From Bdellovibrionaceae bacterium UBA2339 (GTDB taxonomy: Bacteria > Bdellovibrionota > Bdellovibrionia > Bdellovibrionales > JAMPXM01): DNA of 28,242 nt. Where the stretch lies: assembly GCA_002344785.1 (NCBI GenBank), contig DDUL01000038.1, positions 1 through 28,242 of the forward strand. The letters are read 5' to 3'. The translations under genes were made by a program, and so were the position numbers. Under the pieces are notes generated by a model that had not been told where the DNA came from, did no database searches, and saw only the letters and a program-made list of their open reading frames with translations. Shown piece after piece: positions 14,478 to 21,480 of this stretch (position 1 is the first letter of the stretch; every line of letters starts with the position of its first letter).

Positions 14478-15542
14478 ATGATCATCAGCCAGACACCCTA
14501 TCGGATTTCGTTTTTCGGGGGCGGAACCGACTATCCCAAGTGGTTCCGAGAGTATGGTGGAGCTGTGCTGTCCACCGCCATCAACAAATACTGCTACATT
14601 TCGGTTCGCCACCTGCCGCCGTTTTTCGAACACAAGCATCGCATCGTCTACTCGCAAATCGAGTCCGTGCGCGAGCTCGACGAAATCAAGCATCCCTCGG
14701 TGCGCGAGTGCCTCAAATTCATGGGCGCGCCCGAAGGCCTCGAAATCCATCACGACGGCGACTTGCCGGCGCGAAGCGGAATCGGCTCATCGTCGTCCTT
14801 CACCGTCGGCATGCTCAATGCCTTGCACGCCCTGCAAGGACGCATGATCTCGAAAATGGATCTTTCGAAAATCGCCATCGACATCGAGCAAAACAAGATT
14901 GGCGAGGCCGTCGGCTCTCAAGACCAAATCGCCGCCGCCTTTGGCGGTTTGAATAAAGTCACCTTCCACCCCGATGATTCGTTCACCGTTGAGCCTGTGA
15001 TCATGACTTCGGAACGCATTATCGAGTTCAATCGCAAACTCATGCTGTTCTTCACCGGCTTTTCCCGCACGGCTGCTGTTGTCGCTCAATCGAAGATCGA
15101 GAACTTCGATAAGAAGAAGCGTCAGCTCATGATGATGCGCGCTTTCGTCGATGAGGGCTTGGCGGTGATGCAGAATCCGCGACGCAATCTCGATGAACTC
15201 GGCACGCTTCTCCACGAAGGCTGGCGTTTAAAGCGCGAGCTCTCGGAGAAAGTGACCTCCAACGAAATCGATCAGATTTACGAAGCGGGATTGGATGCCG
15301 GAGCGACCGGCGGAAAGTTGATCGGCGCCGGAGCGGGCGGCTTCATGCTGTTCTATGTGCCGCTTGAAAAACAAGACGCCGTTCGCGAGCGCCTCAAGCA
15401 TCTGATCGAAGTGAACTTCCAGTTCGACTTCCAAGGTAGCCGCATCTCGCTGTATGACCCCAACTTCGGGAGGTCACTTCCAGCAGACGAGAAGGTCTAC
15501 GCATTGAGCCGCTGGCAGCAACCGGAAATCGTCCTCCAATAA
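14478..15542 (+). CDS. hddA: D-glycero-D-manno-heptose 7-phosphate kinase (HddA-type GHMP kinase)
   Basis: From the ATG at 14478 the 354-aa protein begins MIISQTPYRISFFGGGTDYP, the family hallmark. It carries the GHMP ATP-binding loop DLPARSGIGSSSSFTVGM (95-112) and the C-terminal GGKLIGAGAGGFMLFY motif. HddA phosphorylates D-glycero-D-manno-heptose 7-phosphate to the 1,7-bisphosphate, the second step of the GDP-heptose route, after GmhA. GmhA is encoded at 17976-18581. The phosphatase (GmhB) and the guanylyltransferase (HddC) are not in the window. Related GHMP kinases such as fucokinase exist, but the N-terminus and the presence of GmhA favour heptose. The next gene starts 22 bases downstream. 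Confidence 0.88.
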   Translation: MIISQTPYRISFFGGGTDYPKWFREYGGAVLSTAINKYCYISVRHLPPFFEHKHRIVYSQIESVRELDEIKHPSVRECLKFMGAPEGLEIHHDGDLPARSGIGSSSSFTVGMLNALHALQGRMISKMDLSKIAIDIEQNKIGEAVGSQDQIAAAFGGLNKVTFHPDDSFTVEPVIMTSERIIEFNRKLMLFFTGFSRTAAVVAQSKIENFDKKKRQLMMMRAFVDEGLAVMQNPRRNLDELGTLLHEGWRLKRELSEKVTSNEIDQIYEAGLDAGATGGKLIGAGAGGFMLFYVPLEKQDAVRERLKHLIEVNFQFDFQGSRISLYDPNFGRSLPADEKVYALSRWQQPEIVLQ

Positions 15543-15564
15543 TCTTCGCTTAGAGGTTTTCATC

Positions 15565-17247
15565 GTGAGCGGATCGACGTTTTGGCTTTCGGTCCGCCGA
15601 TCCTTCAGCGAATGGGTTCGCGCACTTTTGGGCGAGTCCCCCTCCACTCGTTTCACGCAAGCTTTGCTGGCGATCGCGCTTGTGACACTTGCCGCACAAG
15701 TCTCCGTGATGTCCTCTTTCATCGCACGAAACATCGCGACTCGAGCCGAGATCGCGGCCATCGACAACGATGGCGGTGTGGCCATCGGCACGGCCACGCA
15801 CACCAAACTCTACGACGACAACGGCTGGCGACCCTATGGTCCACTCTATTATAGATTGGTGCGCATCCTTCACCACTTGGGAACTCACCCGCACGCCACT
15901 GATTCTACATCGAGCGACGAACGCATCGAGATGCAAAACTCCCGCGAGCGCTCTCATCATTTTTTGCTGGCGTGGGTCTCGCTGATTTCTCTCGTCGGAC
16001 TTTGTGCATTGCTGGCCTGTTTGATCACGACACTTCCTGTCTACCGAGTCCTGCTGACCTCAGCCCTGCTCACCGCATTCACCTCTCATCCAACTTGGGC
16101 GGAGATGATCCTCCGCCCGCATCCCGATCATCTCTTCGCCGCATTGATCGGACTTGCCACCTGGGCCAGCTGGAAATGGTTGACGGCTCCGCAGGCCCAA
16201 GCGCGAACACGCCTGATCTTGATGGGAGCGGCTTGGGGTCTGGCCGCGTCCTGTAAGATGACGGTGCTCGTCTTCGCGCCCGGCGTGATCGCACTCTTCA
16301 TCGGTCGTCGGCCAATTTTTGATTTCCGAAGCCTTGGAACATGGATGGCCTCGGCCTTGACCACCTACCTGCTGGTCGGCTTTCCACAATCGTTCAACTT
16401 TGGCGGTGTGATCGAGTTTCTGCTGCAACAAAGTAAAAATGTTCTGCCCGCGACTTGGGAATCGATAGTGAATTGGCTGGATCTTTTCGCCACACAAATT
16501 TGGCGCCCTCTCGCCGTGGTGGGATTGGGGCTTTTATTCTTGTCCAGCCCAAGAACGACTGCAGCCTCTCGAACGATGGCGCTACGGCTCTCGCTTCTCG
16601 TGATCCTTCCCATCGCGTATTTGTTCAGTAAGAAAATCATTTCACCGATCAGTTGGTATCCGCTGCCGTTTATCGCCGCGATCTTGGCGGCCTTGGTGCT
16701 CGGCACCAACGGGCTTCGCTCACGTTGGGCGGCATGGACGAATTGGACTCATCGGTGGCCAGCGCAGCTCGGAGCGTGGATTCTGATCCCGTTTTTCTAT
16801 CAGGGCGTTCCGTCCACCTGGAATCAAGCCTTGGCGGAGCAACAGCGTTGTCGAGCCGAAGCTCGTCGCGTGGAAGCGCAAGTCAATGCGGCCGCCCAGG
16901 CCGGTGGTCACATCTTGGTTGACCCCTACATTCCCTACTCGCAGATCTTTCATGATCGCGAGGTGGAGATGGCGTGGGAGATGCGACTCGATCGCATTCG
17001 TCCCGACACAAAGTTGATCGCGCTCAAAAGCGAATACTATCGCTGGTATCTTCCCGTTGACTCGGGTGGCAGCGGTGGCGCGGTACTGCATATTCAGAAT
17101 CTCGAACCAGTCCGCGAGTTCTACTTGAAGTTCTGGCAACAAACGAAAGCGATGGACCCACTCGGACGCGAATGGCGGAAGGTCTATGACGACGCGTGCA
17201 CCTTTGAAATTTGGGCGCCCGTCCTAGCCGATCCAGATCGCCCGTAG
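15565..17247 (+). CDS. Multi-pass membrane glycosyltransferase-like protein (GT-C/PMT-type)
   Basis: The GTG start at 15565 is preceded by AGAGGT. The 560-aa product has about nine to ten membrane segments and a soluble C-terminal part (about 420-560). The first large external loop holds LYDDNGWRPYGPLYYRL (82-98), acidic residues placed as in GT-C catalytic loops. EMILRPHPDHLFAALIGLA resembles the RPD-type motif of dolichyl-phosphate-mannose mannosyltransferase-like proteins. It would use a polyprenyl-phosphate sugar on the periplasmic side. It is cotranscribed with hddA. The 3' end overlaps the convergent gene at 17224-17979 by 24 bases, so the two transcripts are antisense there. The exact family was not identified. 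Confidence 0.75.
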   Translation: MSGSTFWLSVRRSFSEWVRALLGESPSTRFTQALLAIALVTLAAQVSVMSSFIARNIATRAEIAAIDNDGGVAIGTATHTKLYDDNGWRPYGPLYYRLVRILHHLGTHPHATDSTSSDERIEMQNSRERSHHFLLAWVSLISLVGLCALLACLITTLPVYRVLLTSALLTAFTSHPTWAEMILRPHPDHLFAALIGLATWASWKWLTAPQAQARTRLILMGAAWGLAASCKMTVLVFAPGVIALFIGRRPIFDFRSLGTWMASALTTYLLVGFPQSFNFGGVIEFLLQQSKNVLPATWESIVNWLDLFATQIWRPLAVVGLGLLFLSSPRTTAASRTMALRLSLLVILPIAYLFSKKIISPISWYPLPFIAAILAALVLGTNGLRSRWAAWTNWTHRWPAQLGAWILIPFFYQGVPSTWNQALAEQQRCRAEARRVEAQVNAAAQAGGHILVDPYIPYSQIFHDREVEMAWEMRLDRIRPDTKLIALKSEYYRWYLPVDSGGSGGAVLHIQNLEPVREFYLKFWQQTKAMDPLGREWRKVYDDACTFEIWAPVLADPDRP

Positions 17248-17979
17248 AATCAACATAAGTGGCGTAGAAAACGCTAAGAACACGAGTCCAAGATAGGAAA
17301 GTTGCTGATGCCAAGGCTGAGCTGTGCCCGGCTCGCAGACCTTCGGTGAGCCTCGCCAATCCACCTTGAGCGCCGATGCAACCAAGCTCTCCAAGTTCAA
17401 GTTTGAGCTTCGATCATAGATCAGACGGTGATTCGCCTCGTGCCACTCGACAAGTCGATCCTGAAGATCTTGATGTGCCAGCTTTTCAATAAAGGCCTGA
17501 GCCCTAGGTTGAATCAACGCACTCAACGAGTCGGGAATCTGAAAGTTGACCACCAGTCGGCCTTCATTCAATTTTTCGAAACGTAGCTCGACTCGACTCT
17601 GAACCTCGTGTTTGACACCCAGGACATTCACGACCGCGGTTGCAAAGAACTTTGCTGAATTCTGATTTACCTTCGTCCGATCAGACTCTTCGGGTCGAAC
17701 TTGAATATTTCGCACATAACCATTCGCCATGGTTTCGATGGCAATTGACCCATCGGGCTCGAGTTTCGCAAGGCGAAGAGCATGGGACTGAGGCAATGCA
17801 TCGGCTGCACGAAGAGCCAAGAGCAATCGATGGGGTTCACACAATAACTGCGTCATTCGAGCAAATCCAGTTGCAACGGAAAGCTCAACTTTCACTTCGG
17901 TGGCATTTGCTGCTAGTGAACTGCACGCGAAGAGGCTGACGAAGCAACGGATGAGAAAGGACCGAAACTGAAGCATCAC
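17224..17979 (-). CDS. Exported, C-terminally membrane-anchored protein of unknown function
   Basis: This 251-aa protein has a signal peptide (RSFLIRCFVSLFACSSLAANA, probable cleavage after Ala26), a soluble extracytoplasmic domain and a C-terminal hydrophobic span (LSYLGLVFLAFSTPLMLILRAIW, about 227-249). I recognise no domain. The soluble part alternates predicted beta strands and amphipathic helices. Its ATG overlaps the gmhA stop (ATGA at 17976-17979), so it is translationally coupled to gmhA. That placement suggests a role in handling or assembling the heptose-containing polymer in the periplasm, but the sequence does not show what. It could also be a stress- or envelope-related passenger. 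Confidence 0.7.
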   Translation of the reverse strand: MMLQFRSFLIRCFVSLFACSSLAANATEVKVELSVATGFARMTQLLCEPHRLLLALRAADALPQSHALRLAKLEPDGSIAIETMANGYVRNIQVRPEESDRTKVNQNSAKFFATAVVNVLGVKHEVQSRVELRFEKLNEGRLVVNFQIPDSLSALIQPRAQAFIEKLAHQDLQDRLVEWHEANHRLIYDRSSNLNLESLVASALKVDWRGSPKVCEPGTAQPWHQQLSYLGLVFLAFSTPLMLILRAIWIG

Positions 17980-18581
17980 TTCGTCGGGCGCTCAAAGAGC
18001 GCGGCCTCGATGGCGCCGCAGAGCATGTGACCGATGACGATGTGGGACTCTTGAATTCGCGGTGTGGAGTTCGACGGCACCATCAGCGCATAGTCGCACA
18101 TGGCGGCCATGCCTTGGCCTTTGGCTGAGGTGAGCGCCACGGTGATCACACCTTTCTTCTTTGCGGCCTCGATGGCCTTGATCACGTTCTTTGATCCGCC
18201 CGAAGTCGAGATCGCGATGAACACGTCGCCCTTTTCGGCTTGGGCCTCGATCTGGCGCGAGAACAGATTCTCGTAAGAGTAGTCGTTGCCGATGGCGGTG
18301 AGGATGGAAGTGTCGGTGGTCAGGGCAATCGACGGCAGCGCCGGGCGATCATAGTAAAAGCGCGACACGAATTCCGCAGCGATGTGCTGCGCATCGGCCG
18401 CGGAACCGCCGTTGCCGGCGAGCAAAGTCTTGCGACCGTTTTTGTAGGCGTGAAGCGTGACCTCGATGACTTTTTCCATCTGCGCCAGGAACTGAGGTGA
18501 GTCGAGCAGCATCTTTTTGGTGGAGATCGTCTCTTCGATTTCGGCTTGGATGAAGCTTTTGAAATCCGTCATCAGGGCCAT
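17976..18581 (-). CDS. gmhA: Sedoheptulose-7-phosphate isomerase (phosphoheptose isomerase, GmhA)
   Basis: I place the start at 18581, where GGAGGA precedes the ATG; a longer open frame runs upstream without support. The 201-aa SIS-domain protein has GNGGSAADAQHIAAEF (56-71), STSGGSKNV (126-134) and TPRIQESHIVIGHMLCGAIE (173-192). His66, Glu70, Gln177 and His185 match the metal and catalytic positions of GmhA. The enzyme converts sedoheptulose 7-phosphate to D-glycero-D-manno-heptose 7-phosphate, the HddA substrate. This copy sits in the locus and not with core-LPS genes, so it may be dedicated to GDP-heptose. A 100-base gap follows the upstream reductase gene; TTGCCA in it (minus strand) is a possible -35. 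Confidence 0.93.
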   Translation of the reverse strand: MALMTDFKSFIQAEIEETISTKKMLLDSPQFLAQMEKVIEVTLHAYKNGRKTLLAGNGGSAADAQHIAAEFVSRFYYDRPALPSIALTTDTSILTAIGNDYSYENLFSRQIEAQAEKGDVFIAISTSGGSKNVIKAIEAAKKKGVITVALTSAKGQGMAAMCDYALMVPSNSTPRIQESHIVIGHMLCGAIEAALFERPTK

Positions 18582-18681
18582 AAGTCCTCCGGTTCGCTGG
18601 GCATCGGTCGGCTCACAACATCTCAAATTGCCTCGCCTCTGGCAATACGCCGCAGCGCCAGCGTTCACAGCCTCGGAGAAT

Positions 18682-19650
18682 TTAGGAGAGCCTGTGGCCT
18701 CGAACCTGACCTTCAAGTTCTGCCTTCTGCAACCAAGCATAGGTGAGGCGCATTCCCTCTTCGAAGCTGAGTCGGGGCTTTAAGCCCAAGCCCGCTGCAC
18801 GCCGCGAGTCGAGCAGCTTGCGAGGCGCACCATCGGGTTTGCTCGTGTCCCATTTGAGTTCGCCCTGAAAGCCAGTCACACGAGCGACCACCTCAGCCGA
18901 CTCCTTGATCGAGATGTCATCGCCATAGCCGAGATTCAAAGCGTCCGTCCCCTCGTAAGCCTCAAGAGCGCCAAGGATCATCTGCGCGGCATCGTCGACA
19001 AAGAGGAACTCGCGCCGAGGCGACCCGCTTCCCCACATTACGACTTCCTTCAGCTGCTCGCGCTTGGCCTTGTGAAAGCGAAGCAGCAAGGCCGGAGCCA
19101 CATGCGAAAAAACCGGATCAAAGTTGTCGTTGGGTCCGTACATCGAAGCCGGAATGACAGTGATCCACCTGCGTCCATGCTGCTTGTGATACGCCTTCGC
19201 CTCGATGTAGCCCGATAGCTTCGCAAGCGCATAGGCTTCGTTGGTGGGCTCAGGTGCACCCGTGAGAATCAGCGGCTCGCTCATCGGCTGATCGCAAACG
19301 CGCGGGTACATACAGTTGGAGCCGACATACACCAACTTCTCTGTGTTGGCTGCATGAGCTGAGCGCATGATGTTGGTGTTGATGCGAATATTGTCGACGC
19401 TGAATTCGACCGGAAAGTTCGAGTTCGCCTGAATGCCTCCGACGACAGCCGCCGCACAAAGCACCACATCGGGCTTCTGCTCGCGAAAGAAGGCCTCGGT
19501 CGCCGCTTCGTTTCGGAGATCGAGCTCCGCGCGTGTTCGCAAAACCAAGTTGGCGTGACCGCGCCGTTTGAGCTCCCGCACGAGGGCTGAGCCCAAGAGA
19601 CCCTGGTGGCCGGCGACGAAGACTTTGTGCTGAGGCTGGAGTTTGAACAT
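18682..19650 (-). CDS. fcl: GDP-L-fucose synthase family epimerase/reductase (Fcl/WcaG, ColC or Cj1428-like)
   Basis: This 322-aa SDR protein has GHQGLLG (14-20) for NADP(H) and the full active site of GDP-fucose synthase: Ser111 and Cys113 in GSNCMYP, Tyr140 and Lys144 in YALAK, and His183 in the SHVAPALLLRFH motif. Cys and His are the acid/base residues used for epimerisation, and Tyr/Lys serve the C4 reduction. Family members make GDP-L-fucose, GDP-colitose (ColC) or reduce GDP-4-keto-heptoses in Campylobacter and Yersinia. No GDP-mannose 4,6-dehydratase is in the window, so a 4-keto sugar would have to come from elsewhere, possibly from the dehydrogenase at 20548-21480. That makes plain GDP-fucose synthesis only one of several options. 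Confidence 0.85.
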   Translation of the reverse strand: MFKLQPQHKVFVAGHQGLLGSALVRELKRRGHANLVLRTRAELDLRNEAATEAFFREQKPDVVLCAAAVVGGIQANSNFPVEFSVDNIRINTNIMRSAHAANTEKLVYVGSNCMYPRVCDQPMSEPLILTGAPEPTNEAYALAKLSGYIEAKAYHKQHGRRWITVIPASMYGPNDNFDPVFSHVAPALLLRFHKAKREQLKEVVMWGSGSPRREFLFVDDAAQMILGALEAYEGTDALNLGYGDDISIKESAEVVARVTGFQGELKWDTSKPDGAPRKLLDSRRAAGLGLKPRLSFEEGMRLTYAWLQKAELEGQVRGHRLS

Positions 19651-19758
19651 GCATTGATGTGTAACCTGTAGACCGGACTGAGTCAGTTCTCAGCGCGTCG
19701 CAGGTGGAAATCGAGCTTCTTTCTCCGAAGGAAATCTCGATCCAGGAAACATCCATCT

Positions 19759-20085
19759 CTAGCTCGCCAGAGCTCGAAGTAAAGACGAGACGGTCTGGAT
19801 GCTCGGATTGAACTCCTTTTGGGGATCGAGAAGATCATAAATGGTTCGGCGTCCCAGACCCGACTGCACAGCGAGTCTCGACTTGTTCATGGTCAGAATG
19901 TGAGCGGCGAGCACTTCTCTAAATGTGTCGAGATCCCCTGTGCTCAAACAATCCACGAGAGCCTCAGAGACAGCCTTTAAAGTCTTTAACTCCGAACTGC
20001 TGTGAGGCCTATGCGGGATCAAAGTCGGCTTGGATGACTTTCTTGCGGAGCGCTTGTGCTTTCCGGATATCTCGGTTTTGGCCAT
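19759..20085 (-). CDS. Type II antitoxin, HigA/XRE-like DNA-binding protein
   Basis: The ATG at 20085 follows GGAGGT (20093-20098) and gives 108 residues. After a basic N-terminus comes LDTFREVLAAHILTMNKSRLAVQSGLGRRTIYDLLDPQKEFNPSIQTVSSLLRAL, which has the helix-turn-helix layout of HigA-like addiction antitoxins (residues about 50-105). It should bind and neutralise the toxin encoded just upstream and repress the shared promoter through the palindrome at 20342-20359. The gene begins 77 bases inside the toxin gene, an unusually long overlap that implies translational coupling. It sits between fcl and the terminator of the ManC-side operon, transcribed in the same direction as fcl. Confidence 0.82.
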   Translation of the reverse strand: MAKTEISGKHKRSARKSSKPTLIPHRPHSSSELKTLKAVSEALVDCLSTGDLDTFREVLAAHILTMNKSRLAVQSGLGRRTIYDLLDPQKEFNPSIQTVSSLLRALAS

Positions 20086-20320
20086 TCTTGTTACCTCCCC
20101 AACGTACAATCAGTCGGTCATGACGCATTCGATATGCATAAACCCGAATGCCACTTCGCCAACGAAACTCAATGAGACCTTCGAAGGCTTTGAAATCACC
20201 CCAATGCCCCACCGAGATGAGATCCAGGCGAGAAATCAACATGACACGCGCCTTCGCTGATTGCTGGCTCAGCCACTCATCAAAATCGTTTGTCTTGAAC
20301 ACCTGAACAGCCTGCCTCAT
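20009..20320 (-). CDS. Type II toxin, RelE/HigB (Gp49-like) addiction-module killer protein
   Basis: Starting at the ATG at 20320, which has GAGGGAG upstream, the protein is 103 aa. VFKTNDFDEWL at the start, a central LIEFRWRSGIRVYAYRM stretch and a GGNKNGQNRDIRKAQAL C-terminus match the putative addiction-module killer family (Gp49/HigB/RelE-like), which cleaves ribosome-bound mRNA. The toxin-before-antitoxin order is that of higBA. The extra C-terminal tail (RKKVIQADFDPA) is encoded where the antitoxin gene overlaps. An upstream in-frame ATG at 20383 would lie 5' of the promoter candidate and is less likely. Such modules stabilise genomic islands, which fits a horizontally exchanged polysaccharide locus. 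Confidence 0.82.
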   Translation of the reverse strand: MRQAVQVFKTNDFDEWLSQQSAKARVMLISRLDLISVGHWGDFKAFEGLIEFRWRSGIRVYAYRMRHDRLIVRWGGNKNGQNRDIRKAQALRKKVIQADFDPA

Positions 20321-20339
20321 GGCTGACGGCTCCCTCTTG

Positions 20340-20368
20340 ATTGTGCGGTATTCCGCACATACTGTCAA
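20340..20368 (-). promoter_or_regulatory. Promoter and embedded operator of the toxin-antitoxin operon
   Basis: On the minus strand a perfect -35 TTGACA (20368-20363), a 17-base spacer and a -10 CACAAT (20345-20340) precede the toxin ATG by 20 bases. The perfect inverted repeat TGTGCGG-TATT-CCGCACA (20342-20359) fills the spacer and touches the -10, exactly where a repressor would block RNA polymerase. The palindrome is of the size and type bound by HigA-like antitoxins; binding is inferred. Confidence 0.7.
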
Positions 20369-20484
20369 CTTTAGCTGTGACAATGTTCAAGTTCCGTTCA
20401 GGGGCCAAAACCACGCAACGCACTTGCCTGCCAACGAGCCGGACGGTTTCCGCCCATGGCTTGGCGCTGGCTGCTAAAAAAACA

Positions 20485-20517
20485 AAAATCCCCGTGGGGC
20501 GCACCCACGGGGATTTT
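20485..20517 (-). terminator. Strong intrinsic terminator of the minus-strand sugar operon
   Basis: A perfect 14-bp stem (20485-20498 with 20504-20517, core ATCCCCGTGGG) closes a 5-base loop. On the minus strand it is followed by TTTTTGTTTTTTT, a textbook intrinsic terminator 31 bases after the dehydrogenase/epimerase stop. The A-rich left arm and T-rich right arm could also stop plus-strand transcription, but no plus-strand gene ends nearby. Confidence 0.9.
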
Positions 20518-20547
20518 CATTCACCGATCGAAGCCCGAGGCTTTCGA

Positions 20548-21480
20548 TCAAATGTTCGCAAACGAGTTGCGCTTGATGATCTTGAAGCCGCGGATCAGCT
20601 CGCGTAGCGATTGATCCAGTCCCACCTTGGCTTTGAAGCCTGTGGCCTCGATCTTCGCGTTGGAGATGATGTAGTTGCGCTTGTCGGGATCTTCACCGAT
20701 TTCCGATTCCATGATGGTGAACTCGGGGATCTGCTTTTTGATCGCCAAGCAAAGTTCCATCTTCGAGAGATTCGCTTCACTCAAGCCGACATTGTAGGGC
20801 TGACCCTTCATTTTGTCGTAGTTGTTGAGCGTGTGGATGAAGGCATCAGCCGCATCGCGCACGTGCAGGTAGTTGCGCTTGAAGTGCGCTTCAAACAGCA
20901 CGATGAAGCGGTCGTTCACCGCGCGATAAGTGAAGTCGTTGACGAGCAGGTCCAGGCGCATGCGCGGGCTTGTGCCCATCACTGTCGCCAGACGGAAAGT
21001 CGCCACGTGACCGGAGTCGAGCAGGACTTTTTCGATTTCGACTTTCAACTGACCATAGAGCGAAACCGGGCGCATGGCCGAGTTCTCATCGCAGTGGATA
21101 CCGGCTTCGCCCACGCCATAGCCTGAGTTCGTGCACGGAAACACCATCATCTGATCCTTCGACTTCATCTCGAAGAGCATCTTCACGGCGTCGTGGTTGA
21201 TGGTGCGCGCACCGATCGGATCTTGTTTGCAAAGCGGAGCGCCGGTGAGACACGCGAGCGGCAAGACCGCATCGGCCTTCGCCATCAAGGGCTTCATGAT
21301 CTGATGATCGCGGACATCACCGCGAATCAGCGTGAGCTTGTCATCGAAAGTCACATCGAGAAGCGGCGTTTGATTGTACATGAAGTTGTCGACGACGGTG
21401 ACCTCGTGGCCAAGACCCAACAACTTAGGAACCAAGATCGAACCAATATAGCCGGCGCCGCCGGTTACCAAAATCTTCAT
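20548..21480 (-). CDS. NAD-dependent nucleotide-sugar dehydrogenase/epimerase, Cj1427 (GDP-heptose 4-dehydrogenase)-like
   Basis: This 310-aa extended SDR protein has GGAGYIG (7-13) for NAD and Tyr142/Lys146 (YGQLK) as the catalytic pair, with NSGYGVGE in the Ser/Thr position. Several unusual stretches match what I remember of Campylobacter Cj1427: LTGAPLCKQDP, SPRMRLDLLVNDFTYRA, FKRNYLHVRD, YDKMKGQPYNVG, IGEDPDKRNYIISNAKIEATG and a C-terminal NSFAN. Cj1427 oxidises GDP-D-glycero-D-manno-heptose at C4 and recycles bound NADH with alpha-ketoglutarate. The ATG overlaps the radical SAM stop (ATGA at 21477-21480) and follows AAGGAG. It is the last gene before the terminator. An ordinary 4-epimerase is the alternative; the identity rests on recalled similarity. 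Confidence 0.85.
   Translation of the reverse strand: MKILVTGGAGYIGSILVPKLLGLGHEVTVVDNFMYNQTPLLDVTFDDKLTLIRGDVRDHQIMKPLMAKADAVLPLACLTGAPLCKQDPIGARTINHDAVKMLFEMKSKDQMMVFPCTNSGYGVGEAGIHCDENSAMRPVSLYGQLKVEIEKVLLDSGHVATFRLATVMGTSPRMRLDLLVNDFTYRAVNDRFIVLFEAHFKRNYLHVRDAADAFIHTLNNYDKMKGQPYNVGLSEANLSKMELCLAIKKQIPEFTIMESEIGEDPDKRNYIISNAKIEATGFKAKVGLDQSLRELIRGFKIIKRNSFANI

Noticed and set aside
18582..18740. Longer N-terminus for GmhA
   Set aside because: The extension runs into the fcl gene and is unlike GmhA; GGAGGA precedes the ATG at 18581 and gives the normal family length.
19651..19758. Possible terminator hairpin after the antitoxin gene
   Set aside because: The best stem I could draw around TTTCCTTCGGAGAAA is short, has a mismatch and is not followed by a T-run, so I do not call it.
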